Assembly (NCBI RefSeq): GCF_016904945.1
Contig: NZ_JADIKF010000040.1
Location: 1,340,953 to 1,404,952 of the forward strand
Length of the DNA stretch: 64,000 nt
Direction of reading: 5' to 3'
Source: Dyella mobilis
GTDB lineage: Bacteria > Pseudomonadota > Gammaproteobacteria > Xanthomonadales > Rhodanobacteraceae
Made by a program: the position numbers and the translations under genes. Below the pieces are notes generated by a model, which saw only the letters and a list, made by a program, of their open reading frames with translations, ran no database searches and was not told the DNA's origin. Shown piece after piece: positions 9,023-16,389 of the stretch (position 1 is its first letter; every line of letters starts with the position of its first letter).

Positions 9023-9532
9023 CTACTTGCGGATATTCGCCCGACGAAGCACCGCGTTCGCAATTACGTGAGGGCAACATACAAAGAACAGGCTAACGCC
9101 GATCTGTAGTAGCCCGGAGAAAAGGGTGATCTTGTGATCGGTCCGGAGCCAGTCCTTGGCCGACTGGCCATATTCGGGTGAAACGGAAAGGGTACGCAGC
9201 CACTCCACGACAACCACAAAGATGGATTGCTCGAGCCACCACAAACCCATCAATACACACCCCACCACCACGGCTTGATGGGCCGAGAATTTCGTGTCTG
9301 GCACGTCCTCAAGACGGGACATCAGGCCGCGCGCGACGGGTCCGCTGAGCACCCAGACAATCAGCGCAACGATCAGAGTAACGAGTATCCCAAGAATCTT
9401 CTGCCACCAAAACGGTGGCGCGGTATCCGATGTCCCCGATGCCACCATGAATAAGGCGGCTTGAATGGCGTCGAGACACATCCATATCGCGAAAAGACGC
9501 AAACCTAGCGCTACGCACTGCCTTGCGCTCAT
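9023..9532 (-). CDS. Orphan inner-membrane protein, four helices
   Basis: The 169-residue product has four hydrophobic segments (around residues 8-30, 45-65, 86-112 and 138-160) and little soluble sequence. AAAGGAG lies six bases before the ATG. It is the last gene of a leftward run of four (11112 to 9023) of small membrane or zinc-ribbon proteins with short gaps, so cotranscription is likely. No family is recognised. Confidence 0.6.
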   Translation of the reverse strand: MSARQCVALGLRLFAIWMCLDAIQAALFMVASGTSDTAPPFWWQKILGILVTLIVALIVWVLSGPVARGLMSRLEDVPDTKFSAHQAVVVGCVLMGLWWLEQSIFVVVVEWLRTLSVSPEYGQSAKDWLRTDHKITLFSGLLQIGVSLFFVCCPHVIANAVLRRANIRK

Positions 9533-9597
9533 ATCCGCTCCTTTAGCCAGCTACGCTTGTTGTGATCAATCAAACGAAAACCGAAACCGGTGACCCG

Positions 9598-9852
9598 TCA
9601 CGGCTCGCACGTCCACCGGGTAATGAGACAGAAGGCGATGGAAAGAACGAGGAAAATGAGCCAACGTTGAGCGTGACCATAGAAATCCGTGCCTTCCAGG
9701 ACGCCTGAATTGATCAGCGTCAGCACAAACCAGATGGTTTGGACAGTCCAACCCTCCCAGGTCACCGGGCGCCCTAGAACGCGCCCAAACAAACCTCTTT
9801 TGAACCAATACTTCGGCACTCTTTCAGTGCGTGCGCTCACCCACGTGTCCAT
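9598..9852 (-). CDS. Orphan small membrane protein
   Basis: An 84-residue protein with a basic N-terminus (about 30 residues, including KRGLFGRVLGRPVTWEGW) and two hydrophobic segments (about residues 34-52 and 66-80). AGAGG lies seven bases before the ATG. The gap to the DUF2007 gene upstream is only 15 bases, so it is very likely translated from the same mRNA. Function unknown. Confidence 0.6.
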   Translation of the reverse strand: MDTWVSARTERVPKYWFKRGLFGRVLGRPVTWEGWTVQTIWFVLTLINSGVLEGTDFYGHAQRWLIFLVLSIAFCLITRWTCEP

Positions 9853-9867
9853 ACACCGCCTCTTTGG

Positions 9868-10581
9868 TTATTGCCCGCCTGCTGGCGAAACGGATCTTGC
9901 AGCATCTTCGACTGCTCTCTTCTGCACCCTGACAGCCACGTCAACGACACGCAGAAACACCGCCGCATAACCGATGAGCAAGACACTCGCTACTATCTTT
10001 GCGATAGCGAAACTGGTGGCCTGAGCGCTGGACACGCTGGCCAACGACCACAAAGCAGCAAGCGTCAACCCGCCCCACACGACAGCTACTGTCAGCACGA
10101 TGGTCCATCCAAGCATGCGCTTCCTGTTTAAGCGATCCATTTCGGATGGGGTTTGCTGGGGCTCTTCTACGTCATATTCGCCATCCCTGGTAGCGTTTAT
10201 CACATCGACGGCCATGGCCAGATGTTCCTTGCGCACAAAGAGGCGAACCCCTCCCAGGGCTTGAAACCAGAACGGATCGAGGTGCGTGACATTCGCGCCC
10301 GACAAATGCGCGTCTATCCCTTCCGCTCGCAGGCGGCCAAGAAGGATTTGCGCATTCAGCGGCAAAAGACCGCGCACCAGATGCTGATAGCCCGGAGGCG
10401 GTAACGAGCCATTGTTTTCCGCATCGGCAGCATGGTCTGTTGCGTACGATCGCAGGCCTCTCAGGTTCAGCTCCGCAATCAAGAATGGCAAGGCACGCTC
10501 ACCAACTTCACCGGACGCGAACTGCGCGAGCAATGCGTCGTTTGGTAAATGAGCAAAATAGCGTATGAGATCGTCTTCCAT
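9868..10581 (-). CDS. DUF2007-domain membrane protein
   Basis: The protein has an N-terminal acidic helical region, then a DUF2007-like module at about residues 75-130 with the pattern NAQILLGRLRAEGIDAHLSG followed by ALGGVRLFVRKEHLAMA, and two C-terminal membrane helices (about 160-185 and 195-215). DUF2007 is a small ferredoxin-like fold proposed to act in signal transduction, with no proven role. The start is taken at the ATG at 10581, because AAAGGA is six bases upstream of it and would abut the earlier ATG at 10587. It is the second gene of the 11112-9023 run, 27 bases after the zinc-ribbon gene. Confidence 0.7.
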   Translation of the reverse strand: MEDDLIRYFAHLPNDALLAQFASGEVGERALPFLIAELNLRGLRSYATDHAADAENNGSLPPPGYQHLVRGLLPLNAQILLGRLRAEGIDAHLSGANVTHLDPFWFQALGGVRLFVRKEHLAMAVDVINATRDGEYDVEEPQQTPSEMDRLNRKRMLGWTIVLTVAVVWGGLTLAALWSLASVSSAQATSFAIAKIVASVLLIGYAAVFLRVVDVAVRVQKRAVEDAARSVSPAGGQ

Positions 10582-10608
10582 GTCCATCCTTTGATATCAC
10601 GCAGTGAC

Positions 10609-11112
10609 TCAACCTGGCGCCGCTTCCCGCGCTGCCGCCTGCCGCGCCAGGCGCTCCCTGGCAAACTCGCTCAATGCCGCGCTCGGCTGCTTTCTTCTGG
10701 CCGTACTAACCATCTGCGTGACATTGGCAACGATACTGATCGGCGTCATGATCAAGCCAAACGGAATGCCCCACCACCCGAAAGCCGTGGTGCGCAAGGT
10801 ATCCATCGCCTGCGACTTCAGCGCGCACGTCTTGCAGCATATGTGCTTGTTTTCGCCGAAGCGGGTGAGAAAGATCATCGACCAGACGAAAGCGCTCTTG
10901 TGTACATCGATGCCGGTGTTTTTCTTGCAGCGGGAACAGCGCATGTTGCGGATCTTCTCGACCTCGATTTTTACCACCGCCTCCGGAATCTGCCGCATCT
11001 TTGCAATGTAGCCTGCTTTGCGCTGATGGCATGGCTTGCTGCAAAAGCGAAACCCGTGATCCTTGATGCCGCCGGCAATAATGGATTTGCCGCACGTTGC
11101 GCATTTGCTCAT
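10609..11112 (-). CDS. Zinc-ribbon membrane protein of unknown function
   Basis: The 167-residue product starts with CATCGKSIIAGG and later FCSKPCH, then a second pair of Cys motifs (CSRCKKN and CCKTCALKS), giving two likely zinc-binding units in the first 105 residues. A hydrophobic segment near residues 112-132 (GWWGIPFGLIMTPISIV) could lie in the membrane, and an Arg/Ala-rich tail follows. AGGGGGATGT precedes the ATG at 11112; the open frame continues 16 codons further but without a ribosome site. It is the first gene of the four-gene leftward run. Confidence 0.65.
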   Translation of the reverse strand: MSKCATCGKSIIAGGIKDHGFRFCSKPCHQRKAGYIAKMRQIPEAVVKIEVEKIRNMRCSRCKKNTGIDVHKSAFVWSMIFLTRFGENKHICCKTCALKSQAMDTLRTTAFGWWGIPFGLIMTPISIVANVTQMVSTARRKQPSAALSEFARERLARQAAAREAAPG

Positions 11113-11547
11113 ACATCCCCCTGAAGATGATGATGGGGGCGACGCCCCCTCCCTTTGCACGTCCGATATTAAAGGGTAAACAGCTTTCAGCGCCCCTCCG
11201 AGACCACCTCAAAGCACCATCGGCCACGCGCCGGACCACAAAAAGTGTTCTGAACTCTTTGGCTCTAGACCTTCCGCCCCCTTTGGTTCTTGACCCGTTT
11301 GCTCCTCCCTGATCGCGCCCATTTCCAGCTCACCACATCGCCAGTCGCCGAGCCCGGTCAGCGCCGGACCGCGTGGAACTGTGACGCCTGACGCAGTGCC
11401 GTCATGGGTCACGCTCATGCCGAAGGAATAGAGTTCAGCCGTTGCAGAAGCCGGCATCCATGGAAGTCGCGTGCGATGGCTTGATGCGCGCCGCCGGACC
11501 AGACCATCCCCTTTTCGATTCACGGCATCGATTCAACGGAGGGTTTT
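11113..11547. other. Intergenic stretch between divergent genes
   Basis: About 435 bases separate the zinc-ribbon gene from the beta-helix gene. A 104-codon leftward open frame (11209-11523, GTG start) lies here, but it has no ribosome site or recognisable family and its composition is unconvincing. The stretch should contain the divergent promoters; no clear promoter or RNA element was identified. Confidence 0.4.
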
Positions 11548-13005
11548 ATGCGAAAGATCGCCGCACTATCTTTGGCGTTTACGGCACTGCTCCTGACGTG
11601 CGCCTTCTCGGAAGCGCACGCATCCGCTCCGGAAACCTTGTTTGGCACAACACCTCCGCCAGCAACCTTGACGTCTACCGATGCCAATTCGGTGGAACTC
11701 GGCGCGTGGTTCAGCACGACGCAAGATGGATCGCTTCCCGGCGTAGTGGCCTACCTCAATCCTGGCGTGCATACGATCAACGTGTGGCAGGCCACCGGGG
11801 CGGGCACCTTGCTGGCAAGCACCTCGGTCGATGTCACCACCGCCGGCTGGCAGACGGTAATGTTGCCCACGCCGCTGAATATTACGGCGGGGACACCCTA
11901 CGAAGTTTCCTATCACGCGGCAGATGGGCACTACGCCTACACATCAAACTATTTCGCTTCACCCACGACGCTCTACGGCAACCTGGTGGTTTCAGCCAAT
12001 GCCGGCGTTTTCAAATATGAAGCCGACTCATCCGGCATGCCGCCCACCACGGCCTCGTTCCACGCCACCAATTACGAAATTACGCCCTTGTTCGTTCCGG
12101 CGGTTGCGACGACCACGACCGCCTATGTGCAACCAGGCACCCAGGGCTACCAGGGTTCCATGGACGCCCTCACGCTGTATTCCGCAGCCAATGGCCTGGT
12201 GCCGGCGAATTGCTACAAGTGGGAACCCTACGGCCTGCGCTGCGGCGGCGACGCAAGCGGAAACCTGACGCTCGACCACGTACACATCCAAGGCGGCATC
12301 TACATGAGCGGTTGCGGCAACGTGACCATCACCAACTCGATCATCGAGCAGCAACCGATCACCGGTGTATTCAGCGCCGCCATCGCCGATCACTGTGCGA
12401 CCTGGAACGGCAACGCCACCATCACGGTGAGCAATTCCACCCTGGTCACGGGGCTTCCTACCGGAACCGCGCCCAATGCCGTTTATCCCGTGTCCACGTC
12501 CGTCACGGGTAGCGGCGGCGCATCGGACAACGGCCCGATTTTCGCGAATGGCTCGTTCCCGATGATGCTTTACAACGACGTATTCGGCGGCTTTCCGCAG
12601 GGCGTGGTTGGCATGGGCGACGGCAGCGTGATCGAGAACAATGAGATCTACGTGCAGGACGAAGGCAATGCCCACGTCGACGGCGTCTACAACGAAGGGG
12701 CCAGCGGCGTTCTCGTGCAGGGCAACTACATCGCCAGCACCAACGTCAACGCCACCTCACCCATCTTTTTCCAGAATGCATCGAGCGCCAACCAGGTGAT
12801 TGGCAACTACCTCTATGGCGGCGGCTATACGATGGCAAACGAATCGTCGACCGGGCTGATTTTCAACAACAACACGTTCGGCGGCGGCTGGGCCTATGGC
12901 AATTGCTATTACCTTCCGGCCACGGCCTCATTCAATTCTTTCAGCGGCAATGTGGATGCCGATGGAACGGCGGTGACGCTGGATGGGAGTCATTGCACGA
13001 ATTGA
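11548..13005 (+). CDS. Secreted DUF4082 / right-handed beta-helix protein
   Basis: The 485-residue protein has a signal peptide (MRKIAALSLAFTALLLTCAF, cleavage near AHA). The first part (about residues 30-185) matches the DUF4082 beta-sandwich pattern: LGAWFSTTQDGSLPGVVAYL, INVWQA, LLAST, GWQTVMLP and YEVSYHA. The rest looks like a right-handed parallel beta-helix, with repeated short strands and Asn-rich turns (VTITNSIIEQQPI, VIENNEIYV, VLVQGNYIAST, LIFNNNTFGG). DUF4082 modules occur in large extracellular proteins, and beta-helices often bind or cleave polysaccharides. No catalytic set is visible. GGAGGG lies five bases before the ATG. Confidence 0.8.
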   Translation: MRKIAALSLAFTALLLTCAFSEAHASAPETLFGTTPPPATLTSTDANSVELGAWFSTTQDGSLPGVVAYLNPGVHTINVWQATGAGTLLASTSVDVTTAGWQTVMLPTPLNITAGTPYEVSYHAADGHYAYTSNYFASPTTLYGNLVVSANAGVFKYEADSSGMPPTTASFHATNYEITPLFVPAVATTTTAYVQPGTQGYQGSMDALTLYSAANGLVPANCYKWEPYGLRCGGDASGNLTLDHVHIQGGIYMSGCGNVTITNSIIEQQPITGVFSAAIADHCATWNGNATITVSNSTLVTGLPTGTAPNAVYPVSTSVTGSGGASDNGPIFANGSFPMMLYNDVFGGFPQGVVGMGDGSVIENNEIYVQDEGNAHVDGVYNEGASGVLVQGNYIASTNVNATSPIFFQNASSANQVIGNYLYGGGYTMANESSTGLIFNNNTFGGGWAYGNCYYLPATASFNSFSGNVDADGTAVTLDGSHCTN

Positions 13006-13022
13006 GGATAGCGGCGCCAGCC

Positions 13023-13058
13023 ATACCCCCTGTTATCGGGACCGGTATCAGGGGGTAT
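13023..13058. terminator. Inverted repeat between the beta-helix gene and the AT-rich island
   Basis: ATACCCCCTG (13023-13032) and its complement CAGGGGGTAT (13049-13058) form a perfect 10-base stem with a 16-base loop. It lies between two converging genes and could stop transcription from either side, but no T run follows on the plus strand. It also marks the left edge of the low-GC island. Confidence 0.4.
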
Positions 13059-13069
13059 ACGTGCCGGAA

Positions 13070-14167
13070 CTAGACAATTGAACCTGACCCCATTTTTGGA
13101 GTCGCCGTGCCCACCAATTTTGAAAGTGCTTCGTGCCTGATCTTTCTTTCACGCACATCGTTGACGCCCTCAGCAGCAGCGATTCTATAGGAGCTAGGCA
13201 ACTCCTTCTCAAAGGCATCCAATTCGCTTCGAAGTATATTTGCATCCACCGTCTTACCTTGTCTAAGCGGGACGGATATTGCATAGAGCAATGAAAATAC
13301 ATTTGCCTTGTTTAGCCAGTAAGACCCCACCGAAAGATCCATGGAAATCACTACCGCAGCCGCCTGATCTAATGCATTAGAAATTTCTTCCTTTTCCGCA
13401 AAAGTCTGAGCGTAATCTTCGAGGCAAATTCTGGATTTCTCATTTCTATTAAAGAATCCCACCAGCATAGTTGTCATCAAATTTAGAATGTGCATCAAAT
13501 GCACCTTTCTAGACAGCTCATGCGAACGGAATATCGAAAAATCCTGATAAAGACTTGTAATATTTGAAACTGAATGAGAAGCCGCCCAATCAAAAAAGTT
13601 ACGATCAACTTCCGGGTCAATTCTAAACCTTTCCTCACTATCGTCATCGGAGGGAAATTCCAGCTCACCCGCCAGATACGTCGCAACCAACATAAATTCC
13701 GAAGGCGCATATTGCGAGGCAATTTTTTCAATGGCAGTCAAAGAATTTGACGTTCTATTCAATCTCTGAAATATATCTTTAATTCTATTATCATTGTTAT
13801 CCAAATCTAATTCAATTACAGCCAATTCATATTTTAAAAAATCCGATTTCTCGTCACCACTCAGATCAGAATAAGACCTGCCATCAACAAGAAAGTCCCC
13901 TTCAATATAGGACTTGATCGCACTTAGTCGCTGCTGCCCATCCACTACGCAGGATGTTGTTTCCATCTTTACAACATCAATCGCGCCCCTGGAGATAAAT
14001 ATCTGAGGACAAGGAAAGCCGAGCAAAATAGTTTTAATAAAATCTTGCTTGTGAATTTCTCGCCAAACGAGATTTCTTTGAAAATAAGCATCTAAAATTA
14101 GGCGGCCCGCCTTAATTTCATTAATTACAGTTATTAAATCCCTTGATCTAACGTGATATTTAATCAT
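13070..14167 (-). CDS. DUF262 protein without DUF1524 (island gene 2)
   Basis: The 365-residue protein has the N-terminal DUF262 (ParB/sulfiredoxin-like) features: FQRNLVW with Gln30-Arg31 and Trp35, and the VVDGQQRLSAI motif at residues 75-84, thought to bind or hydrolyse nucleotide. The remaining helical part has no HNH/DUF1524 nuclease motif, so it is not a full GmrSD enzyme. DUF262 proteins are known from type IV restriction and other phage defence systems. The ATG overlaps the stop of the upstream nucleotidyltransferase-like gene by 4 bases (ATGA), so the two are translationally coupled. GC is very low for this chromosome (13 of 60 bases at 13741-13800). The C-terminus ends in a GC-richer stretch. 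Confidence 0.8.
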   Translation of the reverse strand: MIKYHVRSRDLITVINEIKAGRLILDAYFQRNLVWREIHKQDFIKTILLGFPCPQIFISRGAIDVVKMETTSCVVDGQQRLSAIKSYIEGDFLVDGRSYSDLSGDEKSDFLKYELAVIELDLDNNDNRIKDIFQRLNRTSNSLTAIEKIASQYAPSEFMLVATYLAGELEFPSDDDSEERFRIDPEVDRNFFDWAASHSVSNITSLYQDFSIFRSHELSRKVHLMHILNLMTTMLVGFFNRNEKSRICLEDYAQTFAEKEEISNALDQAAAVVISMDLSVGSYWLNKANVFSLLYAISVPLRQGKTVDANILRSELDAFEKELPSSYRIAAAEGVNDVRERKIRHEALSKLVGTATPKMGSGSIV

Positions 14168-14790
14168 AAACCTCTCTCGTCCTCTAGAAAACTTTTAAGC
14201 GCCTCAGACTGCTTAAGTTCAAACGAACTATCGGATAAATATATACCAGCCGATATTTTTAAAAATAGACCAGAATACTCTTGAGACAATTTTCCAAAAA
14301 AAGCGAACCACTTCTTTCTGGCTTCGCTGGCCGGCATAAAATCCGGCCTAAAGATACCTTTAGCTATGTACTTAGAGAATGACAAATAATTTCCTTGCTG
14401 AAACCCTCTAAGATCTCGATATTGCTCTGTTTCTCTAATAACAATTTCTAAATATCTAGTAAAACAGTCATGATCAATGATTGCCAAATCTAAATCGGAT
14501 TCAGTAGGTAAAAAGGGGGTTCGCTTTACAGGGCTAAACCCAAGCTTCGCGGAACCACATGCATGCACGGCGCGTACTGATACGCTGAAAAACTCCGCCA
14601 CCCTCTCTGTGATTTCAAAGCCCGTCTGATGATGTTGTTCAAAGGCGTAGGTGGGAGAGAGTAAAAGCGTTCTGATCGCAAGCTTGGGCAAAGGCACCCC
14701 GCTCTTAAAGCCCTGCCTCATTAAGTCCGCGCGGTCAATCTGAGCCACAAAGCTCCCTTTTTTAACGTCGAGCCAAATCAGACTCGTCAC
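14164..14790 (-). CDS. Putative nucleotidyltransferase-fold protein (island gene 1)
   Basis: The 208-residue product carries the two-part signature of pol-beta-type nucleotidyltransferases: Gly79-Ser80 in HACGSAKLGFS and the Asp pair at residues 99 and 101 in ESDLDLAIID. The gap between them (about 18 residues) is longer than the usual 7-13, and the third carboxylate is unclear (Asp150 is one option), so activity is an inference. A GTG start at 14790 with a weak ribosome site is used. It lies 33 bases after nrdJb on the same strand with no terminator between, so it could be read through from the reductase. It shares the low GC of the DUF262 gene and overlaps it by 4 bases. Confidence 0.65.
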   Translation of the reverse strand: MTSLIWLDVKKGSFVAQIDRADLMRQGFKSGVPLPKLAIRTLLLSPTYAFEQHHQTGFEITERVAEFFSVSVRAVHACGSAKLGFSPVKRTPFLPTESDLDLAIIDHDCFTRYLEIVIRETEQYRDLRGFQQGNYLSFSKYIAKGIFRPDFMPASEARKKWFAFFGKLSQEYSGLFLKISAGIYLSDSSFELKQSEALKSFLEDERGL

Positions 14791-14823
14791 ACCTGATGTT
14801 CAACCACTAAAGACTTTGGAGAC

Positions 14824-15579
14824 CTAACCGCACTTCGAATACCCACAATTCAAACAAGTCTGACACCCATCCATCAACACCAACGCCTTCGTATTGCACT
14901 TGGCGCAAAGGGTCGCCCCCGGCGGAAAACCAGCTGAGTCGTTGGTATCGGCATCGGTAGGACTGGTGGGCGCAGCGGCGCCGCTCAGCTCAGTTTTTTT
15001 TTGCGCAGCCTGTTCGTAAGCAGCACGCTTTTCGGCAATCAGTGTGCGCTGGGCGTCGCTCATCTCCGGATCGTGGATGAGGCCGATGTTTTTCATGTGC
15101 TGCTCGATCACCGCGCCAATCTCGGCGACGATGCTGGGCATGTAGATGCCGCCGGCCTTGAAGTAGCCGCCGCGGGGGTCGAAGACGGCCTTGAGCTCTT
15201 CGACGATAAAGGTGACGTCGCCGCCTTTGCGGAACACGGCGGAGAGGATGCGGGTGAGCGCCACGATCCACTGGAAGTGGTCCATGTTTTTCGAGTTGAT
15301 GAATATCTCGAAGGGGCGGCGCTGTTCGTACTGGGTGCCGGCGTTGAGCACGATGTCATTGATGGTGACGTAGAGGGCGTGCTCGAACAGGGGCGATTTG
15401 ATCTTGAAGGTGGAGCCGATCAGCGCCTCGGGGCGCTCCAGGCTCTCGTGCATCTGGATCACTTCCGCCATGGGGGCCTCTTTGGGCTCGATGGCAGGTG
15501 CAGCGGCGGCCGGCGCGTTTTTGTCCTCGGGTTTGACGACCTCGTAGCCTTTGATCTTCTTTTCGATCTTGATCGTCAT
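14824..15579 (-). CDS. nrdJb: Class II ribonucleotide reductase, C-terminal subunit NrdJb
   Basis: The 251-residue protein matches the separate C-terminal part of adenosylcobalamin-dependent ribonucleotide reductase, as in the split NrdJa/NrdJb of pseudomonads. The middle (about 55-170) holds the 'RPFEIFINSKNMDHFQWI' type core of the TSCPD-like domain. The extreme C-terminus is Cys-rich (CAKCNTKALVLMDGCQTCLN and CGYSKCG) and should supply the redox-active or metal-binding cysteines that re-reduce NrdJa. AGGAGT precedes the ATG. In a single-chain NrdJ this piece is fused to the catalytic part, which here lies 0.8 kb upstream beyond the histone-like gene. Confidence 0.85.
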   Translation of the reverse strand: MTIKIEKKIKGYEVVKPEDKNAPAAAAPAIEPKEAPMAEVIQMHESLERPEALIGSTFKIKSPLFEHALYVTINDIVLNAGTQYEQRRPFEIFINSKNMDHFQWIVALTRILSAVFRKGGDVTFIVEELKAVFDPRGGYFKAGGIYMPSIVAEIGAVIEQHMKNIGLIHDPEMSDAQRTLIAEKRAAYEQAAQKKTELSGAAAPTSPTDADTNDSAGFPPGATLCAKCNTKALVLMDGCQTCLNCGYSKCG

Positions 15580-15663
15580 GGGTGACTCCTGAGGTGGTGC
15601 GTGCGCGGTGCCTGGTGCTTGCGGAGGTGTGGGGGTGCTGCGTAGGTGGCTCAGTGGCGACTT

Positions 15664-15706
15664 GGCCCCTCACCCCGGCCCTCTCCCCGGAGGGGCGAGG
15701 GAGAAA
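15664..15706. repeat. Dispersed 'CCCTCTCCCCGG' extragenic palindrome, copy 1
   Basis: GGCCCCTCACCCCGGCCCTC is followed by TCCCCGG/AGGGGCGAGGG, a palindromic unit that recurs at 30194, 30287, 38874 and 38981, always between genes. Related repeats are frequent in Xanthomonadales genomes. It sits between nrdJb and the histone-like gene. Confidence 0.7.
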
Positions 15707-15749
15707 AGCGTGGGCTCACCTGATGCGTAACTGCGAAAAGGGAGCGCCT

Positions 15750-15789
15750 GAAAAATAAAAATCCGGCCCGGCAGCTCGCCGGGCCGGAT
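15750..15789 (-). terminator. Intrinsic terminator of the histone-like gene
   Basis: A perfect 12-base stem (ATCCGGCCCGGC at 15761-15772 with its complement at 15778-15789) closes a 5-base loop, and on the minus strand it is followed by TTTTTATTTTT. It lies 9 bases after the stop of the histone-like gene and should largely separate that gene from nrdJb. Confidence 0.9.
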
Positions 15790-15798
15790 CGGTGTTGC

Positions 15799-16293
15799 TT
15801 ACTTGCGGGCCTTCTTGGCGACGCGCTTGGTCGCCTTACGGCCGGCCTTCTTGCTGGCAGTGGACCTCTTCACCGCTTTCTTGGCGGTTTTCTTGCTAGC
15901 GGCTTTTTTGGCCGTCTTCTTGGGGGCGGCCTTGCGGGCCGTCTTTTTGCTGCTGACCTTCTTTGCAGCTTTGCGGGCCGTCTTCTTTACGGCCTTGCTG
16001 GCTTTCTTGGCAACCTTCTTGGCAGCTTTCTTCGTCACCTTCTTGGCAGCCTTCTTCGCTACCTTCTTGGCAACTTTCTTGGCGGCCTTCTTGGTTGCTT
16101 TCTTGGCTGCGCCCTTCTTGGCGGAAGCCTTCTTCACCGCTTTCTTGGCGGCTTTCTTGGCAGGGGCGGCAACTTTCTTGGCAGCGCGCTTGCGGCGGGC
16201 TTTCTTCGGTGCGGGGGCGGCTTCTTCGGCGGCCGGTGCAACCGGGGCAAGCAGATCGTCTTGGTGAACTTCGAACTCGGTATCGATAGACAT
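15799..16293 (-). CDS. Histone H1-like Lys/Ala-rich DNA-binding protein
   Basis: The 164-residue product has an acidic head of about 30 residues, then is almost wholly Lys, Ala, Val and Ser in AKKA/AKKV-type repeats, like the C-terminal domain of eukaryotic H1 and the H1-like proteins of Xanthomonadales, Bordetella and Chlamydia (Hc2). Such proteins bind DNA non-specifically and compact the nucleoid. GGAGGGG lies upstream of the ATG. It has its own terminator and stands between nrdJa and nrdJb. The repeat DNA (AAG/GCC-rich triplets) is liable to length change by slippage. Confidence 0.85.
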   Translation of the reverse strand: MSIDTEFEVHQDDLLAPVAPAAEEAAPAPKKARRKRAAKKVAAPAKKAAKKAVKKASAKKGAAKKATKKAAKKVAKKVAKKAAKKVTKKAAKKVAKKASKAVKKTARKAAKKVSSKKTARKAAPKKTAKKAASKKTAKKAVKRSTASKKAGRKATKRVAKKARK

Positions 16294-16389
16294 GCGGGTA
16301 TTCCCCTCCGGACGTTTGTTATGGAACTTGCGTTAATTCTATTACGGTGTGAGCGGAAACGTAGCGCGAATTTGCTTTACGTGCCACAA

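Noticed and set aside
11209..11523. Leftward 104-codon open frame in the intergenic gap
   Set aside because: GTG start, no ribosome site, no family; a gene cannot be supported, although it was considered as a possible decayed gene.
13070..14167. Full GmrSD type IV restriction enzyme
   Set aside because: Only the DUF262 part is present. No DUF1524/HNH nuclease motif was seen in the protein or in its partner.
15803..16267. Open frame antisense to the histone-like gene
   Set aside because: It is caused by the Lys/Ala triplet repeats on the other strand and has a Leu/Phe/Ala-only composition.
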